NCBI RefSeq assembly: GCF_039545035.1 | Contig: NZ_BAABRO010000013.1 | Span: forward strand, 186,001 to 250,000 | Direction of reading: 5' to 3' | Source: Novipirellula caenicola | Lineage (GTDB): Bacteria; Planctomycetota; Planctomycetia; Pirellulales; Pirellulaceae | Length of the DNA stretch: 64,000 nucleotides | In this document: in pieces, positions 26,956 to 39,300 of the stretch | Numbering within the stretch: the stretch's first letter is position 1 | How the letters are laid out: every line of letters begins with the position of its first letter | The notes under the pieces: model-generated | Databases searched by the model: none | What the model saw: only the letters and a program-made list of their open reading frames with translations | Told to the model about the DNA's origin: nothing | Made by a program: the position numbers and the translations under genes

Positions 26956-28392
26956 CTACCAGAGGATTTGGTCGTAGGGTGCAAAGGCCGATTTGGCCAG
27001 CCACGATGCGTCGTTGCACACACGATTTGCGATGACTTCGGCGCGTTCTGTCTCGGTTAGCCTGCTGACTTTTGTCTTCAGTTGATCGCGTACGCTATGA
27101 GTCAACCGTGGGACTCGGACCACATAACGGGCATTCGTTTGTGCAACCAGAAACTGTGGTTTCACTGCGGCAATCAAGTGGGGGTCCAAGCCGCCTGCGG
27201 TGTGAACCAAGATCACACAGCCAAACATTCGGCTTGCGTACTTTAGCATCGCGTAACTCGAAGAGGATCCGAAAATCAAGCACGTTTGATCCACCAGGGC
27301 ATTTGAATGACGCGTGACAAAGATGCGGCCAAAGCTGCGCAATCCGTTGTCGTAAACGATGTGGCGACCAAGGTCGTAGGAATCGAGACGTTGAGTGTGC
27401 GATGTCCGCGGAGGATTCATTTTGCAGCCGAGATCCCCCGCGATCGACTCACTGCGATAACGATCATCGACAAACAATTCGACCACGTCCCTCGAAGCCA
27501 ACCCCAATGTTTTCGCAAGCTCCACAGCGCCGACCTTCGCCCCTTGATCACTCCAATGGGTGTCGGTGACTAGAAACGCATCGTCGCCGCATGCTTTCAT
27601 GGCTGCAACCGGATGCACTAGCAACTCCCGGGGCAGGACATCTGCAACCTGCTGCACCGGATTCTGTTTACCGGCCGCCAGGGGATGGTATTGCCCCAGC
27701 ACACTCTCTTTTGCTGGAGCAATCAACAGGGCCACAGACGCCTGGATCGATTTGCCGAAACGCTGTAGTCCTCGCGCATACTTAACCCAAGATCGCAGTC
27801 CGCGGCGGGTCAATTGCAGCGTCCCTCGGTGCTGATCCATGCTGTGGTTCGTATCGTTGCCTAAAAACAACCATCCTGATTTTCCTTCCAGCACGCCGGA
27901 CGATCGATTCGGTCCGCTGCACGCGGCTTCCATACAAACGTGGCCAAGCTTGACTTGCCGCGTTCCCAATCGCAGTGAAAGTGGAAAGGATGTCACATGA
28001 TTTGGCACGACAAATTGAAATCCGTAGCACCGCTGCAGATATTGCTCTGGATTTTGCTGCAACACATCCGCGATCACGTCTGGCCGCGAGCTGTTCAGCG
28101 GATGCACCAACTCGGTATCGGGTGTCAGGGACGCGACCACTTGCGGAGCCGCCGCCAATGGCAGCCGCTTGGGTTCCAGCAACACCCATCCCTTCACAAC
28201 CCTTCCATGCATGCACGGCTCGGCCGGGAATTCGCTCGCCTCACGTCTTACAGAATTCGCTTCACGCTCGGCACCGGGTTCTGCAGACGGCGTCTGCACG
28301 GCCCAATCCAGGACGATTCCGTTACCCCACAGCAGATGGTGTCCCCATAAGCAGCATCGATAAAAACGACTCAGTGAGGCACTACTAGTCAC
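26956..28392 (-). CDS. AlgJ/AlgX-like SGNH acetyltransferase-type protein
   Basis: 478 residues from a GTG at 28392. The C-terminal part has the AlgJ/AlgX pattern: GKSGWLFLGNDTN near 170, then VTDTHWSDQGA near 278, which carries the Asp-x-His pair used for O-acetyl transfer, and FGSSSSYAML where the catalytic serine of SGNH enzymes falls. The N-terminal 150 residues are a less familiar beta-rich domain. AlgJ and AlgX add acetyl groups to alginate in the periplasm, but no clear signal peptide or membrane anchor is seen here, so the location is open. It borders the polyketide/glycosyl cluster and probably decorates its product with acetyl or other acyl groups. Confidence 0.7.
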   Translation of the reverse strand: MTSSASLSRFYRCCLWGHHLLWGNGIVLDWAVQTPSAEPGAEREANSVRREASEFPAEPCMHGRVVKGWVLLEPKRLPLAAAPQVVASLTPDTELVHPLNSSRPDVIADVLQQNPEQYLQRCYGFQFVVPNHVTSFPLSLRLGTRQVKLGHVCMEAACSGPNRSSGVLEGKSGWLFLGNDTNHSMDQHRGTLQLTRRGLRSWVKYARGLQRFGKSIQASVALLIAPAKESVLGQYHPLAAGKQNPVQQVADVLPRELLVHPVAAMKACGDDAFLVTDTHWSDQGAKVGAVELAKTLGLASRDVVELFVDDRYRSESIAGDLGCKMNPPRTSHTQRLDSYDLGRHIVYDNGLRSFGRIFVTRHSNALVDQTCLIFGSSSSYAMLKYASRMFGCVILVHTAGGLDPHLIAAVKPQFLVAQTNARYVVRVPRLTHSVRDQLKTKVSRLTETERAEVIANRVCNDASWLAKSAFAPYDQILW

Positions 28393-28423
28393 GTTATCTG
28401 ATTAGCCCTCGCGTGCTATAGTT

Positions 28424-28525
28424 CTAACCGGCCACCACCCACAGGGCAAAAATTACCAAAATGGTTAGAGCCGCATAACCAGACTCTTCCGAGAGTTGCT
28501 CTTGGTGTATTGCTGAATGATTCAT
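28424..28525 (-). CDS. Possible 33-residue single-span membrane peptide
   Basis: ATG at 28525, TAG at 28424. A charged N-terminal half (HQEQLSEESG) is followed by one hydrophobic span (YAALTILVIFALWVVAG). AGG lies 7 bases before the start. It sits in the 155-bp gap between the divergent AlgJ-like gene and the polyketide synthase, 31 bp ahead of the former on the same strand, so it may lead that transcript. The amphipathic-then-hydrophobic layout is not what random sequence usually gives, but there is no family match and the call is tentative. Confidence 0.35.
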   Translation of the reverse strand: MNHSAIHQEQLSEESGYAALTILVIFALWVVAG

Positions 28526-28547
28526 TGAAACGCCTGGATACTCGTCG

Positions 28548-31500
28548 ATGACTGAACGGAATCCCCCAACTCCACGAGAACCCTTAGCGTTGGTCGGCGT
28601 CGGCTGCCGATTTCCCGGCGGGGTGCGAGACACCGACTCGCTTTGGCAATTATTGGTTGACGGACGCAGTGCGATCAGCGAGGTCCCGGACGACCGATGG
28701 CATGTGGACCGGTATCATCACCGCGATCCGGCTGCGATTGGCCATATGGTCACGCGGCGAGGCGGCTTTGTCGACCAGCTGAAGCGATTTGATCCGGCGT
28801 TTTGGGGGATCTCGCCACGCGAGGCGATACGGATGGACCCACAACAACGTTGGCTTCTTGAGACCGCTTGGGAAGCGTGCGAGGACGCGGGGATCGCGCC
28901 AAGCACATTGCGAGGCACATCCGTCGGTGTGTTTGTCGGGGCGGCGAGCCATGATTACGGCACACTGCAACTGGACGACTTGGCGAACCTCGATGTGCAT
29001 TCCAATACCGGTGGCACGCTTAGCATCGCCGCCAATCGCATCTCGTACTTGTTCGACTTCAAAGGTCCAAGCCTTGCCGTCGATACCGCCTGTTCCTCAG
29101 CGTTGGTCGCCGTGGCAATTGCGTGTCGTGCGATTTGGTCGGGCGAATGCGACGCCGCACTCGCAGGCGGCGTCAATGCATTGATCACCCCCAACACCAG
29201 TGTTGGGTTCAGCAAAGCTTCGATGCTGTCTCCATCAGGCGAATGTTTTGCGTTCGACGCACGCGCCAACGGGTATGTCCGAGGCGAAGGGGCAGGCTTG
29301 GTTCTGCTAAAACCATTGAGCGAGGCGATCAGGCAACGCGACCGAATTTACGCCGTCCTGCGGTCCGCCGTCGTCAACCAGGATGGCCAGACCTCTTCGA
29401 TGACCGTGCCCAGCGTCGCCGGTCAAAGCGAGATGTTAGCCGCGGCCTATCGCGAAGCCGGCGTGGCCCCCCAAGACGTCGCGTACATGGAAGCCCACGG
29501 CACCGGCACCCCGGTGGGCGACCCGATCGAAGCCGAAGCACTTGGACGGGTGTTGTCGCAGGGCCGCGATGATGACGACGTTTGCTACATCGGTTCGATC
29601 AAGACCAACATCGGGCACCTCGAATGCGCGTCGGGCGTCGCGGGTCTGGTCAAGGCGGCTTTGGTCCTGGATCGCAAACAAATCCCAGCGAACCGCAATT
29701 TCGAAACGCCCAACGAGTCCATTCCCCTGGACCGCTACCGATTGCAGGTTCCCACCGAATTGCGATCGCTGCGGTCACGCAATGATCAGCAGCCGATCGC
29801 GGCGGTGAATTCGTTCGGTTTCGGAGGCACCAACGCTCACGTCGTGTTGCAGGCGGCCCCCAAACCTGTGCACTCACACCGTGATCACGTCATCGCAGAG
29901 CGGCCATTTGTGTTGCCAATCTCTGCACGCGATGAAGTGGCACTGCGAGCGTATGCCGAGCGTTATCGCCAACGGCTCGAGACAATCGACGGTGACTTGG
30001 CTGACTTTTGCTATTCGGCCGCGGCCCGCAAGGAAAATCATGATCATCGGCTCGCCGTGATCGGAGCGACGCCGAACCAGCTTCGGCAGCGTCTCGCTCA
30101 GTGGCTCGCCGGCGGCGAATCCGGCGAGGGCATCGTGGCAGCCCACTCGGCAACTCCCCCCTCGGCCCACTCCGCACTCGGTGCTGCAACCAACTGCAAC
30201 GCAAATATTTTCGTCTTCACGGGCCAGGGATCTCAGTGGTGCGGGATGGGGCAAAGTTTGCTCAAGCGTGAACCGATCGTGCGCGAAACGATTCAAGAAA
30301 TCGACGAACTCTTTCAACCGCTCAGCGGTTGGTCACTACTACGGGAGATCGAGCTTCCTGAGAACGAGTCGAACATCCAACAAACTCGAGTGGCACAGCC
30401 GGCAATCTTTGCGATCCAGGTTGCGTTGGTTCGGCTTTGGGCTTCGTGGGGCATTCACCCATCTTCGGTGGTCGGGCACAGTGTCGGCGAAGTGGCGGCG
30501 GCTTGGTGCGCAGGCATCTATTCGCTGCACGATGCCGTTCGGCTGATCTATCACCGCAGCCGACTGCAAAACGAAACCGGTGGGGCGGGCGGCATGTTGG
30601 TTGCCGGAGTGTCGGTGAACGAGGCAAATGAATTCATCGGCGCCGATGCCGACCGCGTCCAAATCACCGCGGAAAACAGCCCGTCGCTGGTGACAATCGG
30701 TGGCGATATCGAACCGCTCGAAGCGATTGGGGCAAGGTTAGAGAAGCGTGGCCATTTCGTCCGCTGGCTAGGACTGAATTACGCGTTCCATACGCACCAA
30801 ATGGATCCGATCCGAGCCGATTTGTTAGAAGCATTAGCGGACTTGGCCCCTCGCCCCGAAACGATCCCCTTTGTCTCGACCGTCACCGGCGGGCAATATC
30901 CTGGCACACAGATGGACGCCGGTTATTGGTGGCGCAACGTGCGTGAGCCGGTGCGATTTGAATCGGCGATCACTACCTTGGCGGCCAACCAGGCGACCCG
31001 CTTCCTCGAAATAGGACCGCATCCGTCGCTACGTAGTTCCATCGATGCCTGTTTGGCAGATCAAAAGGTTCAAGCCACGATCGCACATTCGCTGACTCGC
31101 AACACCGATGCAGCACTGGAATTGGCCACCAACCTAACCAAGCTGGCATTCGATGGAGTCGATGTGGATTGGTGCGAGGCGAACCAAAGTTCCGGCAAAT
31201 TCGTTCCTCAGCCTGCTTACCCTTGGAACTACCAAGAGTATTGGCTGGACCAGGGGGACACCGCCAACCGGATCGATCCGCCGCTGCATCCGTTTCTCGG
31301 TGAGCGACTGAACGTTGCCCAACCGACGTGGCAATTCCATCTTGATCCTCACCTGTTTCCGTATTTGACGGACCATCAAATCTGGAACGGCATTGTCTTT
31401 CCGGCGGCTGGGTTTGCTGAGATCGGCATGGCGATCGCCGCCGAATGGTTCCCCGACGATTCCTATGTGGTCGAAGACCTCGAGTGCATCAGTGCGTTGT

Positions 31501-34500
31501 TCGTATCCGACACCGCCATCCCTAAAATCCAGGTGGTGTTTGACGAAAAAACCAAATCATTCTGGGTTCACAGCACAACGGGTACCGCAGCATGGGAACT
31601 GCATGCGAAAGGCCGATTGGTCGCGATGCCGCCGGCTAAAGAATCACAAACGACTGACCTGCAGGAAATCTGCAAGCGTTTGCCTGGCAGAATCATGCAC
31701 GATAACTTGTATCGCGACCTGCATGGTTTGGGCTATGGATTTGGAGCGAACTTTTCGCTGATCACAGAAGCATGGAGCCATGCAGAGGCAGCCGAATCTT
31801 GGCCCATCCACCAGGAATCTCTCGCACGGATTACCGCCACCGATCAAGTTGCCGATGATGCGTCGAGGTACTGCATTCACCCCGCCGTGCTGGATGCCTG
31901 TTTCCAGGCAACACACGGGACGCGTTATGCGGAGGGGCAAAATGATCGCGGGCAGAACGAACATGACAATAGCATGTATCTGCCCGAGTCGATCGGGCGG
32001 GTTCAGCAACACACACAAGCGATCCCCACGGAGCTATGGGCTCACGCCATTCGCTCGCGTGTCGATGGAACGTCGGTCGAATACTCGATCCGTGTCGTCG
32101 ATGGTCGCGGGAAACCCGTCGCGTCGATTTCTCGATTCCGAGTCGCAAGAGTTTCCACGGATCACAACGGAGTTCCATTCAACGATCACCTTTACCAATT
32201 CCAATGGCAAGCTCAACAGCGGCTTGGACACCAGGCCAACGACATAGCCGTCGATAACGCGACTGCGGCGGACGGAAATTCAAACACAAATCGTGCACCT
32301 GCGTCTTCGCTGTCGCCGACTTCCGCGACGATTTTGGTGTTCGTCGATGAGAGTGGGGTCGGTGAATCGGTTGCCGCCAAATTCAAGCAGCGAGGTGATC
32401 GTGTTATTTCGTTGCGGCGGGGGGCCGCTTTTGAGCGAACCAGCGAAAACGAGTTCAGCTTGACTGACGGAACCGCTAGCGAATTAATTCGCGTATTCGC
32501 AGAGACGGGACTCGGCGACTCGAAACAAACAAAGATCGTTCACTGCTGGACGCTCGATCACAACGCAATACTCGTTCACCGCGAGCAACTGCTTGCTGAA
32601 CAGCAATCGGGGGTGTTCAGTGCACTTCAGCTTTCTCATGCATTGGACGGAACAGATCTTGCCACCGATCCTCGTGTTTATTTCGTCACCCGCTCGGCAA
32701 CAAGCGTTCATGAAACCGACCCGCTGACGGGTTTGGCCGCATCGCCGTTGACCGGATTTTGCCGCGTCGCGAATAACGAATCAAACCAATTTCAGTGGAC
32801 GCTGGTTGATCTCGAATCAAAACCAAGTGATTCCGAAATTGACGAATTGGTTGACGAGATAACAAGCGACAACCGTGAATGCGAAATCGCCCTGCGTGAC
32901 AACCAGCGGTTTGTCAATCGACTGCAGCGAGTGACGTTGGATCAATTTCCACAGCGGCAAAGCAAAGCGGTGTTTGAAAACGGTGATACCGCTGCCTTCA
33001 AACTGCAAATGACCAAGGCGGGTGTTTTAGAGCACTTGACGCTAAACGAAACCCACCGACGTCCGCCCGGTCCCGATGAGATCGAAGTTCGCGTGAGGGC
33101 CGGAGGCATCAATTTTCGAGACGTCATGAAGGCGCTAGGGATGTACCCCGGCACGACCGACGATTTGCTTTGGTTTGGTGACGATTTCTCAGGAATCGTC
33201 GTGGCGACCGGAGCGAATGTGAACGACATCCAGTGCGGCGACAGCGTTTCAGGCATTGCTCCGTATGCATTTCGCAGCCATATCACCGTCGATCACCGAT
33301 TGGCGTTCAAGCATCCCACGCACCTGTCGTTTGAACAAGCCGCCACGCTGCCCACCGTGTTTATGACAACGCACTTTGCGATCAAGCACGTTGCTCGCAT
33401 GCAGCAGGGTGAAAAGATTTTGATTCATGCGGCCGCCGGTGGGATTGGCCAAGCGGCGATTCAAGTGGCTCAGCACCTGGGACTCGAGATTTTTGCCACC
33501 GCGGGCAGCGATAAAAAACGCGACATGCTCGCCGCGATGGGAGTGCGTCATGTGATGAATTCGCGAACGGTCCAGTTTGCGGATCAAATCATGGATCTGA
33601 CCGCGGGCGACGGCGTCGATGCGGTCCTGAATTCACTGGCCGGAGAATTTGTTCCCAAAAGTCTATCGGTGCTCGCGCCGTTCGGACGTTTCTTAGAGAT
33701 CGGCAAGATCGACGTCTACGAGAATTCCAAAGTGGGCTTAGCAGCGTTCAAGAACAACATCTCGTATCACATGATCGACCTGGCTCAGATCATCGCCCAA
33801 CGGCCAAGCCGGATTGCATCGATCGTTACGGAGTTGTCATCGCTGTTTGAATCGGGCGTCTACACCCCGCTTCCCCACAAAGTGTTCCCGATCAACGAAG
33901 CGGTCGACGCGTTTCGCTACATGGCTCAAGGACAACACATCGGCAAGAATGTGTTGTCATTTCCCTCGGATCCAACAACGGCATCGGCTTTATCGATCGG
34001 GCCCTGCACCGAGGATGGGCACCTGCTGCGCTCGGATGCCAGCTACCTGATCACCGGTGGCGCGGGTGGATTCGGATGGGAGATTGCCAAATGGATGGTC
34101 CGCCAAGGCGCACGCCACTTGGTGTTGCTCAGCCGCAGTGGCCCCAACGAAGAGGTGGCAAGTGAAATCGAATCGTTGCGTACCGAGGGAATCACGATCA
34201 ACGATGCTCGTGGTGATGTGACGAAGGCAGAAGATGTCCAGAGTGTGATCGAGCAAATCCAAACGGATGGCCCGGTACTCAAAGGCGTGCTGCATGCAGC
34301 CATGGTGTTGGACGATACCTTCATTGCCGATTTGGACGAAGCACGTTTTGCAAAAGTGCTGAAACCCAAAATGCTGGGGGCATGGAACTTGCATGTTGCC
34401 ACACGTGATGTTCCGCTGGATCATTTCATCTGTTTCTCGTCGTTTTCAAACTTAGTGGGGGCGACCAAGCAGGCCAACTACAACGCAGGAAATAGCTTTC

Positions 34501-36428
34501 TTGACGCGTTGGCCCATCATCGCCAAGCGAGCGGGTTGCCAGCCTTGACGTTGAACTGGGGCGCCCTGCTTGATGCGGGATTCGTCGCCCGCAACCACAA
34601 GACCGCCGAGTATTTGGATGGCGTTGGACTGAAAGCGTTTCGGATCAATGAAGCCCTTGATGTGTTCGCTGAAATGATTCTTCGTGACACCGCCGTGGTC
34701 GGTGCCGGACGAGTCGACTGGAAACGATTTAGTAAGATAAGTGATGCTGTCGCAACTCTTCCGATGTATGAATGCGTCCGAGACGAGGTGCGTTCGACTC
34801 CATCGAACTCAGGCCTGCAGTCGCAACTTCACAGCGTTTCGCCAAATGAGCGACTCGATATCCTTGGCGACTTTGTCGCAAGCCAAGTGGCCGGAGTCTT
34901 TGGTATCGAACCCGCAAAAGTCGACCGCGATGCATCGCTGGCGCAAGTCGGAATCGATTCGCTGATGGCGGTTGAACTGATCAATCGTATCGAGACCGCG
35001 GTGGGAACGCGAATCCCAATGAACCGCATCCTCAGCGGACCGAGCATTCGAGAATTGAGTCACTCGATCCTAGCATTGATGTCCGATCTCGATGCGTCCG
35101 AAGCAAACACCGACAGCGAAATAACAAGTGAGGAAAGTGAACCGACTGATGATCCGATCGACTTTGAGCGTGAAGCTCAACTCGATCCTTCGATCGTTCC
35201 TTGCGGAACCGAAGTGAACGCAGCAGCGTCGCCACGCGTGTTGCTAACCGGAGCCACAGGATTCCTTGGAGCTCATCTGCTGTACGAATTATTGGAAACC
35301 ACATCGTCGCAAGTGGTGTGCTTGATCCGTGCTGAAAACGAAATCGCAGGGAAGCAGCGAGTCGCTGAGAATTTTGCGAAATACCGTCTGCGGCATAGCG
35401 ATCTCAACCATCGGGTCCGCGTCCTGATCGGCGACTTTTCTCAGGTGCGACTTGGTCTTTCGGCGGATCATTTTGATCGCTTGGCCGAATCCATCGACGT
35501 GATCTATCACAACGGCGCCAATGTGAATTTGCTTCTGCCTTACTCGTCGCTCAAATCGGACAACGTGGGCGGTACGCGTGAATTATTGCGTCTGGCGTGC
35601 CATCGTCAGATGATACCGATGCACTATGTTTCGACGTTCACGGTGCATGCGACCGACGCTAACCGCGGACGCGTGATCGCTGAGTCCGACGCTTTGCCAC
35701 CGTGCCAGGATGTTTTGTATGGGTATTCACAAACCAAATGGGTCGCCGAACGGATGATCGAACAGGCGCGGCGGCGTGGGCTGCCCGTGACCATCTATCG
35801 CCCAGGCCATGTGACCGGGCACAGTGAAACCGGCATTGCCAACGTCGACGATCTGCTACATCAAATTGTTCAAGCCTGTTTGTGGGTCGGCGCTGCTCCG
35901 TTTCGCGATTTCGAACTCGATGCAACGCCGGTGGACTTTGTTTCCAAGGCGATGGTATACCTGGCGCAACATAAACAAAACCAAGGCAAAACCTTTCATC
36001 TGACCAACCCGCATCCGATGACGGCGGACGCGTTGACTCAGTGGATGCGTGACGGCGGAGCCAATGTCGATTGGATCGACATCGAAACATGGCGACAGCG
36101 ATTGGCTGACTTAGCCAAGCATGCCGATGCATCGTCGGAGGGTTTAAAAATACTCGTCGACATCATGATGCCACGCTTTGCCTCGCCCGATGATCGCGGG
36201 ATTCATGGCCGTTTTGACTGTCAACAGACTCTCGACGCCTTGCGGGAAAGTGGGATCCGATGTGCGCCGGCGGATACCCAATTGATCTCGCGATGTCATG
36301 AATACTTGCAAAAAATGGGTAATCCTCTGCGGATCGACGCTCCGGGAATTGACAGCGGCTCGGATGCGAAATCACGTAACCCGCGATTGAATACTGTCAT
36401 GCAAGCGGGCAACGAAAAGGTCCATTAG
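28548..36428 (+). CDS. Reducing type I polyketide synthase ending in a thioester reductase
   Basis: 2626 residues, one module. KS about 14-441 ([10 protein letters not shown] with Cys182; His317 in EAHGTGTP; His357 in KTNIGHLE). AT about 554-860 ([10 protein letters not shown] with Ser645; NYAFH, so malonyl is more likely than methylmalonyl). DH about 911-1204 (His943; Asp1116 in [10 protein letters not shown]). Structural psi-KR about 1255-1465, no methyltransferase. ER about 1494-1804 ([16 protein letters not shown]). KR about 1828-2075 (GGAGGFG; Tyr1978). ACP about 2101-2178 ([10 protein letters not shown], Ser2138). Thioester reductase about 2230-2568 ([17 protein letters not shown]). With one module it must act iteratively, giving a saturated or partly reduced chain released by NADPH as aldehyde or alcohol. 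No loading ligase or phosphopantetheinyl transferase is nearby. Its last 57 bp overlap the convergent acyltransferase gene. Confidence 0.95.
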   Translation: MTERNPPTPREPLALVGVGCRFPGGVRDTDSLWQLLVDGRSAISEVPDDRWHVDRYHHRDPAAIGHMVTRRGGFVDQLKRFDPAFWGISPREAIRMDPQQRWLLETAWEACEDAGIAPSTLRGTSVGVFVGAASHDYGTLQLDDLANLDVHSNTGGTLSIAANRISYLFDFKGPSLAVDTACSSALVAVAIACRAIWSGECDAALAGGVNALITPNTSVGFSKASMLSPSGECFAFDARANGYVRGEGAGLVLLKPLSEAIRQRDRIYAVLRSAVVNQDGQTSSMTVPSVAGQSEMLAAAYREAGVAPQDVAYMEAHGTGTPVGDPIEAEALGRVLSQGRDDDDVCYIGSIKTNIGHLECASGVAGLVKAALVLDRKQIPANRNFETPNESIPLDRYRLQVPTELRSLRSRNDQQPIAAVNSFGFGGTNAHVVLQAAPKPVHSHRDHVIAERPFVLPISARDEVALRAYAERYRQRLETIDGDLADFCYSAAARKENHDHRLAVIGATPNQLRQRLAQWLAGGESGEGIVAAHSATPPSAHSALGAATNCNANIFVFTGQGSQWCGMGQSLLKREPIVRETIQEIDELFQPLSGWSLLREIELPENESNIQQTRVAQPAIFAIQVALVRLWASWGIHPSSVVGHSVGEVAAAWCAGIYSLHDAVRLIYHRSRLQNETGGAGGMLVAGVSVNEANEFIGADADRVQITAENSPSLVTIGGDIEPLEAIGARLEKRGHFVRWLGLNYAFHTHQMDPIRADLLEALADLAPRPETIPFVSTVTGGQYPGTQMDAGYWWRNVREPVRFESAITTLAANQATRFLEIGPHPSLRSSIDACLADQKVQATIAHSLTRNTDAALELATNLTKLAFDGVDVDWCEANQSSGKFVPQPAYPWNYQEYWLDQGDTANRIDPPLHPFLGERLNVAQPTWQFHLDPHLFPYLTDHQIWNGIVFPAAGFAEIGMAIAAEWFPDDSYVVEDLECISALFVSDTAIPKIQVVFDEKTKSFWVHSTTGTAAWELHAKGRLVAMPPAKESQTTDLQEICKRLPGRIMHDNLYRDLHGLGYGFGANFSLITEAWSHAEAAESWPIHQESLARITATDQVADDASRYCIHPAVLDACFQATHGTRYAEGQNDRGQNEHDNSMYLPESIGRVQQHTQAIPTELWAHAIRSRVDGTSVEYSIRVVDGRGKPVASISRFRVARVSTDHNGVPFNDHLYQFQWQAQQRLGHQANDIAVDNATAADGNSNTNRAPASSLSPTSATILVFVDESGVGESVAAKFKQRGDRVISLRRGAAFERTSENEFSLTDGTASELIRVFAETGLGDSKQTKIVHCWTLDHNAILVHREQLLAEQQSGVFSALQLSHALDGTDLATDPRVYFVTRSATSVHETDPLTGLAASPLTGFCRVANNESNQFQWTLVDLESKPSDSEIDELVDEITSDNRECEIALRDNQRFVNRLQRVTLDQFPQRQSKAVFENGDTAAFKLQMTKAGVLEHLTLNETHRRPPGPDEIEVRVRAGGINFRDVMKALGMYPGTTDDLLWFGDDFSGIVVATGANVNDIQCGDSVSGIAPYAFRSHITVDHRLAFKHPTHLSFEQAATLPTVFMTTHFAIKHVARMQQGEKILIHAAAGGIGQAAIQVAQHLGLEIFATAGSDKKRDMLAAMGVRHVMNSRTVQFADQIMDLTAGDGVDAVLNSLAGEFVPKSLSVLAPFGRFLEIGKIDVYENSKVGLAAFKNNISYHMIDLAQIIAQRPSRIASIVTELSSLFESGVYTPLPHKVFPINEAVDAFRYMAQGQHIGKNVLSFPSDPTTASALSIGPCTEDGHLLRSDASYLITGGAGGFGWEIAKWMVRQGARHLVLLSRSGPNEEVASEIESLRTEGITINDARGDVTKAEDVQSVIEQIQTDGPVLKGVLHAAMVLDDTFIADLDEARFAKVLKPKMLGAWNLHVATRDVPLDHFICFSSFSNLVGATKQANYNAGNSFLDALAHHRQASGLPALTLNWGALLDAGFVARNHKTAEYLDGVGLKAFRINEALDVFAEMILRDTAVVGAGRVDWKRFSKISDAVATLPMYECVRDEVRSTPSNSGLQSQLHSVSPNERLDILGDFVASQVAGVFGIEPAKVDRDASLAQVGIDSLMAVELINRIETAVGTRIPMNRILSGPSIRELSHSILALMSDLDASEANTDSEITSEESEPTDDPIDFEREAQLDPSIVPCGTEVNAAASPRVLLTGATGFLGAHLLYELLETTSSQVVCLIRAENEIAGKQRVAENFAKYRLRHSDLNHRVRVLIGDFSQVRLGLSADHFDRLAESIDVIYHNGANVNLLLPYSSLKSDNVGGTRELLRLACHRQMIPMHYVSTFTVHATDANRGRVIAESDALPPCQDVLYGYSQTKWVAERMIEQARRRGLPVTIYRPGHVTGHSETGIANVDDLLHQIVQACLWVGAAPFRDFELDATPVDFVSKAMVYLAQHKQNQGKTFHLTNPHPMTADALTQWMRDGGANVDWIDIETWRQRLADLAKHADASSEGLKILVDIMMPRFASPDDRGIHGRFDCQQTLDALRESGIRCAPADTQLISRCHEYLQKMGNPLRIDAPGIDSGSDAKSRNPRLNTVMQAGNEKVH

Positions 36429-37715
36429 CTTTTCCGACTGCCGTGCGGTCACGAACTGAGCGTCGTAGTGAAGGTTTAGTTTCAACCGATGAGCATATTC
36501 CAGCGTCAGCATCGTCACGCAGTTATAGGGTCGTAGCGGCGCCAGACCATCCATATCGTGAAGCACTAAATCCGCCACTTGCAAACATCCATCGGTGCGG
36601 GGCAAGGGGCACCGCCGTGTCATTTTCCCCGTGTTGGAAAAGATCACCGACAGTTGGCACGTGTCCTGCTGAACCGAGCGTTTTAATCCACCCGGAATCC
36701 AGTGCAGCAGTTTCAAGAACCACAAAAACGTGAACTCCAATTGAAACCGCTTGATGACTTGCATCTCATCATGAATGCCGTTTAGCAGTTGATCGCGATC
36801 CACGTTGTCCTTGCCACGACGATCCAGGAAAACGGAACTGACACAATTCATCGCGGGCAGTGAACGATACGATGCGTCTCGCATGTTCATGGGGATCATC
36901 ATCCGCACCCAATGTCGGTCGTGGTATTGACCAAGTTCTTTCTGCCAATCCCATAACGCCAAAAAGAAGTCACGAACTAACAACTCATGAAGCGTGACGT
37001 TTTGTTCGTTTGCCGTATTTCGCAAGGCCAGCGTTTGCGATTTGTCAAACCGAAAACTTGTCAGCGAAGGGAATGCAGCCGTCGATTCGGCTTGGCGATC
37101 ACGGGCAGGATGATCAAGCAGCGGCTTGGGATGGCGTCCCAAAAACTGGGCCGCCCCTAACAGCCCCACCATTTGGCCGGGCAACAGTTTTAGGAGCTTG
37201 GCAAGTCGCAGTCCGTAGGTGCCGCGAGATGCAACCCGATCGGGATCCACGGCCGTCGCATCGGTGGCAATTTCACCGTCGGTTCGAAGATGGGCATAAC
37301 GTACGAAAAGATCGTCAATAAATCGTTCCATTCCTGCTCCATCACAGCATGCGTGATGGAACTGGAACGTGACCTCGACGTTCACCGCCCCTTGGACGAC
37401 ATAGACTTTCAAACCACTCTCGCGGCCTAGATCGATCGGTTTTGCTTGTGGCAGCGGACCTCCTGTTTCGCCTTCGCACCACAACAATTCAGGCTGAACA
37501 CCGTCGGCAAAGGACCAACGGTCATGCCATCCGGATGTCACGGTCGCCCGCAGAAGCGGATGCCCCGGCAATGTTTTCTGCAATGCCGAAGTAAAGGTCT
37601 CACGATCGAGCCGGCCTTGGAAATGCAGCCGAATGAAGCAGTGGCAGGGATAGGCCGCAGAATCCTGCAGCAACATACATCGTTCGAACGGCGTTAATGG
37701 CAACGTCTTTGACAT
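36372..37715 (-). CDS. PapA/condensation-domain-type acyltransferase
   Basis: 447 residues from the ATG at 37715, which opens MSKTLPLTPFERCMLLQ, the usual N-terminus of the group. The catalytic HHxxxD motif appears as FQFHHACCDGAG near residue 120, and the body follows the condensation/PapA fold (NDLFVRYAH-like helix, MMIPMNMRD and SVIFSNTGK near the active-site tunnel). PapA enzymes move acyl chains from carrier proteins or CoA onto hydroxyls of glycolipids or diols in mycobacteria. Beside a polyketide synthase and many glycosyltransferases, acylation of the glycolipid product is the likely role. Cytoplasmic. Its 3' end overlaps the synthase gene by 57 bp on the opposite strand. Confidence 0.82.
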   Translation of the reverse strand: MSKTLPLTPFERCMLLQDSAAYPCHCFIRLHFQGRLDRETFTSALQKTLPGHPLLRATVTSGWHDRWSFADGVQPELLWCEGETGGPLPQAKPIDLGRESGLKVYVVQGAVNVEVTFQFHHACCDGAGMERFIDDLFVRYAHLRTDGEIATDATAVDPDRVASRGTYGLRLAKLLKLLPGQMVGLLGAAQFLGRHPKPLLDHPARDRQAESTAAFPSLTSFRFDKSQTLALRNTANEQNVTLHELLVRDFFLALWDWQKELGQYHDRHWVRMMIPMNMRDASYRSLPAMNCVSSVFLDRRGKDNVDRDQLLNGIHDEMQVIKRFQLEFTFLWFLKLLHWIPGGLKRSVQQDTCQLSVIFSNTGKMTRRCPLPRTDGCLQVADLVLHDMDGLAPLRPYNCVTMLTLEYAHRLKLNLHYDAQFVTARQSEKLMDLFVARLHDSIQSRVT

Positions 37716-37836
37716 CGATGAAGGGTGACCTGCACGTCTACGAAAACCGGCAGTATACTCAGCAGCCACGTGACCGACGACGGTCCTCGATCTTGTTTTC
37801 TCGCCGCCACCTCCTCAACAACCAAGTGTTTTTTCT

Positions 37837-39069
37837 GTGACGATTACGGAGGCCATCTGCTGGACTGTTGTTCTGATCGTGGCGATCCAGACAGGTTTTA
37901 CGTTGGCGTTTGCCGCGATCATGTTCCGCAAACGGACGCCGGCGAATCCTGCGTACACTCCCAAAGCCGCGATCCTGCTGTGTCTTCGCGGGGCCGACCC
38001 GTTTCTCGAGCAATGTATCGCCCGGCTTTTGGACCAAGATTATCCGGATTATGAATTGCACGTCGTCGTCGATAGTCTTACCGATCCAGCGCAGACGATT
38101 TTGCAAGCCTTCGAGTCCAACTCGCGATTACATATCCATGTTTTGAACGATCCGGCCGAGAGTTGCAGTTTAAAGTGCAGCAGCATTGTCCAGGCGATAC
38201 GAGAGCTTGATCCGTCGTTCGAGGTGATTGCATTGTGCGATGCCGATTCCACTCCGCATCGCACTTGGTTAGCCGAACTTGTCGCTCCGCTGGCACGCGA
38301 GAACGTTGGGGCGACGACCGGCAATCGATGGTACGACCCACCGACCGCTGCGGGCGGATCGATCGTCCGTTATCTGTGGAACGTGCCGACGGCGATCAAC
38401 ATGATTCTGCTGCGGATCGCTTGGGGAGGCAGTTTGGCGATCCGGCGATGTGTGATCGACGAAACAGGACTGCTGGAAAAATGGTCCACAGCACTTTGCG
38501 AGGACACGATGCTCTTTAGCGTGCTGCGTCGGCACGGTTATCGGCAAGTGTTTGTGCCAAGCGTGCTGATGGTAAACCGCGAATCATGCACGTTCGGCGA
38601 TCTGATGCAGTGGATCCCGCGTCAATTGCTGACCGCCAAACTTTACCATCCTTCGTGGCCAGCAACGGTGGGCTACGGGATCATCTCGGTGATTGTCCCC
38701 TTTCTTGCGGTGGCATTGGTCGCGATTGGTGTGGTCCAATCCGACGTGGGTGCCATCCGCGCCGCGGTGATCGTCTTCGTTGGTTTTGAACTTTCGAATC
38801 TTTTGCTCGTTGGATTGTGCCAGTGGGCTGCGAGTCGCCAAATCGCGAGCAGCCGAGTGATGCCAGCATCGCTCGGGCTAACCTCGTGGACAATGCTGCC
38901 CGTTTGGATCGTGCTCGCTCAACTCATCTCGCCGCTGACCTTTTTCAAGTGTTTCGTCACCAAGACGATCTCATGGCGAGGAATCGAGTATCGAATCCGA
39001 GGCCGTCAAATTCAGCGTGGAACCTACTCGCCATACCGCGAATCCGCCATGGAAACCCAGTCGCTGTAA
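37837..39069 (+). CDS. Membrane glycosyltransferase, GT2 (ceramide-glucosyltransferase-like)
   Basis: 410 residues from a GTG at 37837. One N-terminal membrane span (ICWTVVLIVAIQTGFTLAFA) is followed by a GT-A domain: PKAAILLCLRGADPFLEQCI, the metal-binding ALCDADSTPH, and EDTMLFSVLRRHGY as acceptor-site acidic motif, then WIPRQLLTAKLYHP near the usual Q/RxxRW position. Two or more C-terminal spans follow. This layout resembles ceramide or hopanoid glucosyltransferases, which put a sugar on a lipid at the cytoplasmic face. It is divergent from the PapA gene and a paralogue of the gene at 49725. A lipid or long-chain alcohol acceptor made by the synthase would fit. Confidence 0.85.
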   Translation: MTITEAICWTVVLIVAIQTGFTLAFAAIMFRKRTPANPAYTPKAAILLCLRGADPFLEQCIARLLDQDYPDYELHVVVDSLTDPAQTILQAFESNSRLHIHVLNDPAESCSLKCSSIVQAIRELDPSFEVIALCDADSTPHRTWLAELVAPLARENVGATTGNRWYDPPTAAGGSIVRYLWNVPTAINMILLRIAWGGSLAIRRCVIDETGLLEKWSTALCEDTMLFSVLRRHGYRQVFVPSVLMVNRESCTFGDLMQWIPRQLLTAKLYHPSWPATVGYGIISVIVPFLAVALVAIGVVQSDVGAIRAAVIVFVGFELSNLLLVGLCQWAASRQIASSRVMPASLGLTSWTMLPVWIVLAQLISPLTFFKCFVTKTISWRGIEYRIRGRQIQRGTYSPYRESAMETQSL

Positions 39070-39300
39070 GCGAGATGTAAATGGCAGTGGTGGGTCGAGA
39101 GGCACCGGGGGATGCGTGGACCCGGCCGCTCACGCGTCACGGCTCACAGAATGAACGACCTGCTTCAGCTCGTTAAAATTTTCCGGTTAGGCGACTCGGT
39201 CCGGTGGCGACGATGATCGTGATATGTGGCCACTACCATTCCGATGAAAGTTAAAGCTTGACTACCACGCACGACCTTCTTTCCGTCCACTTCACCGCCG

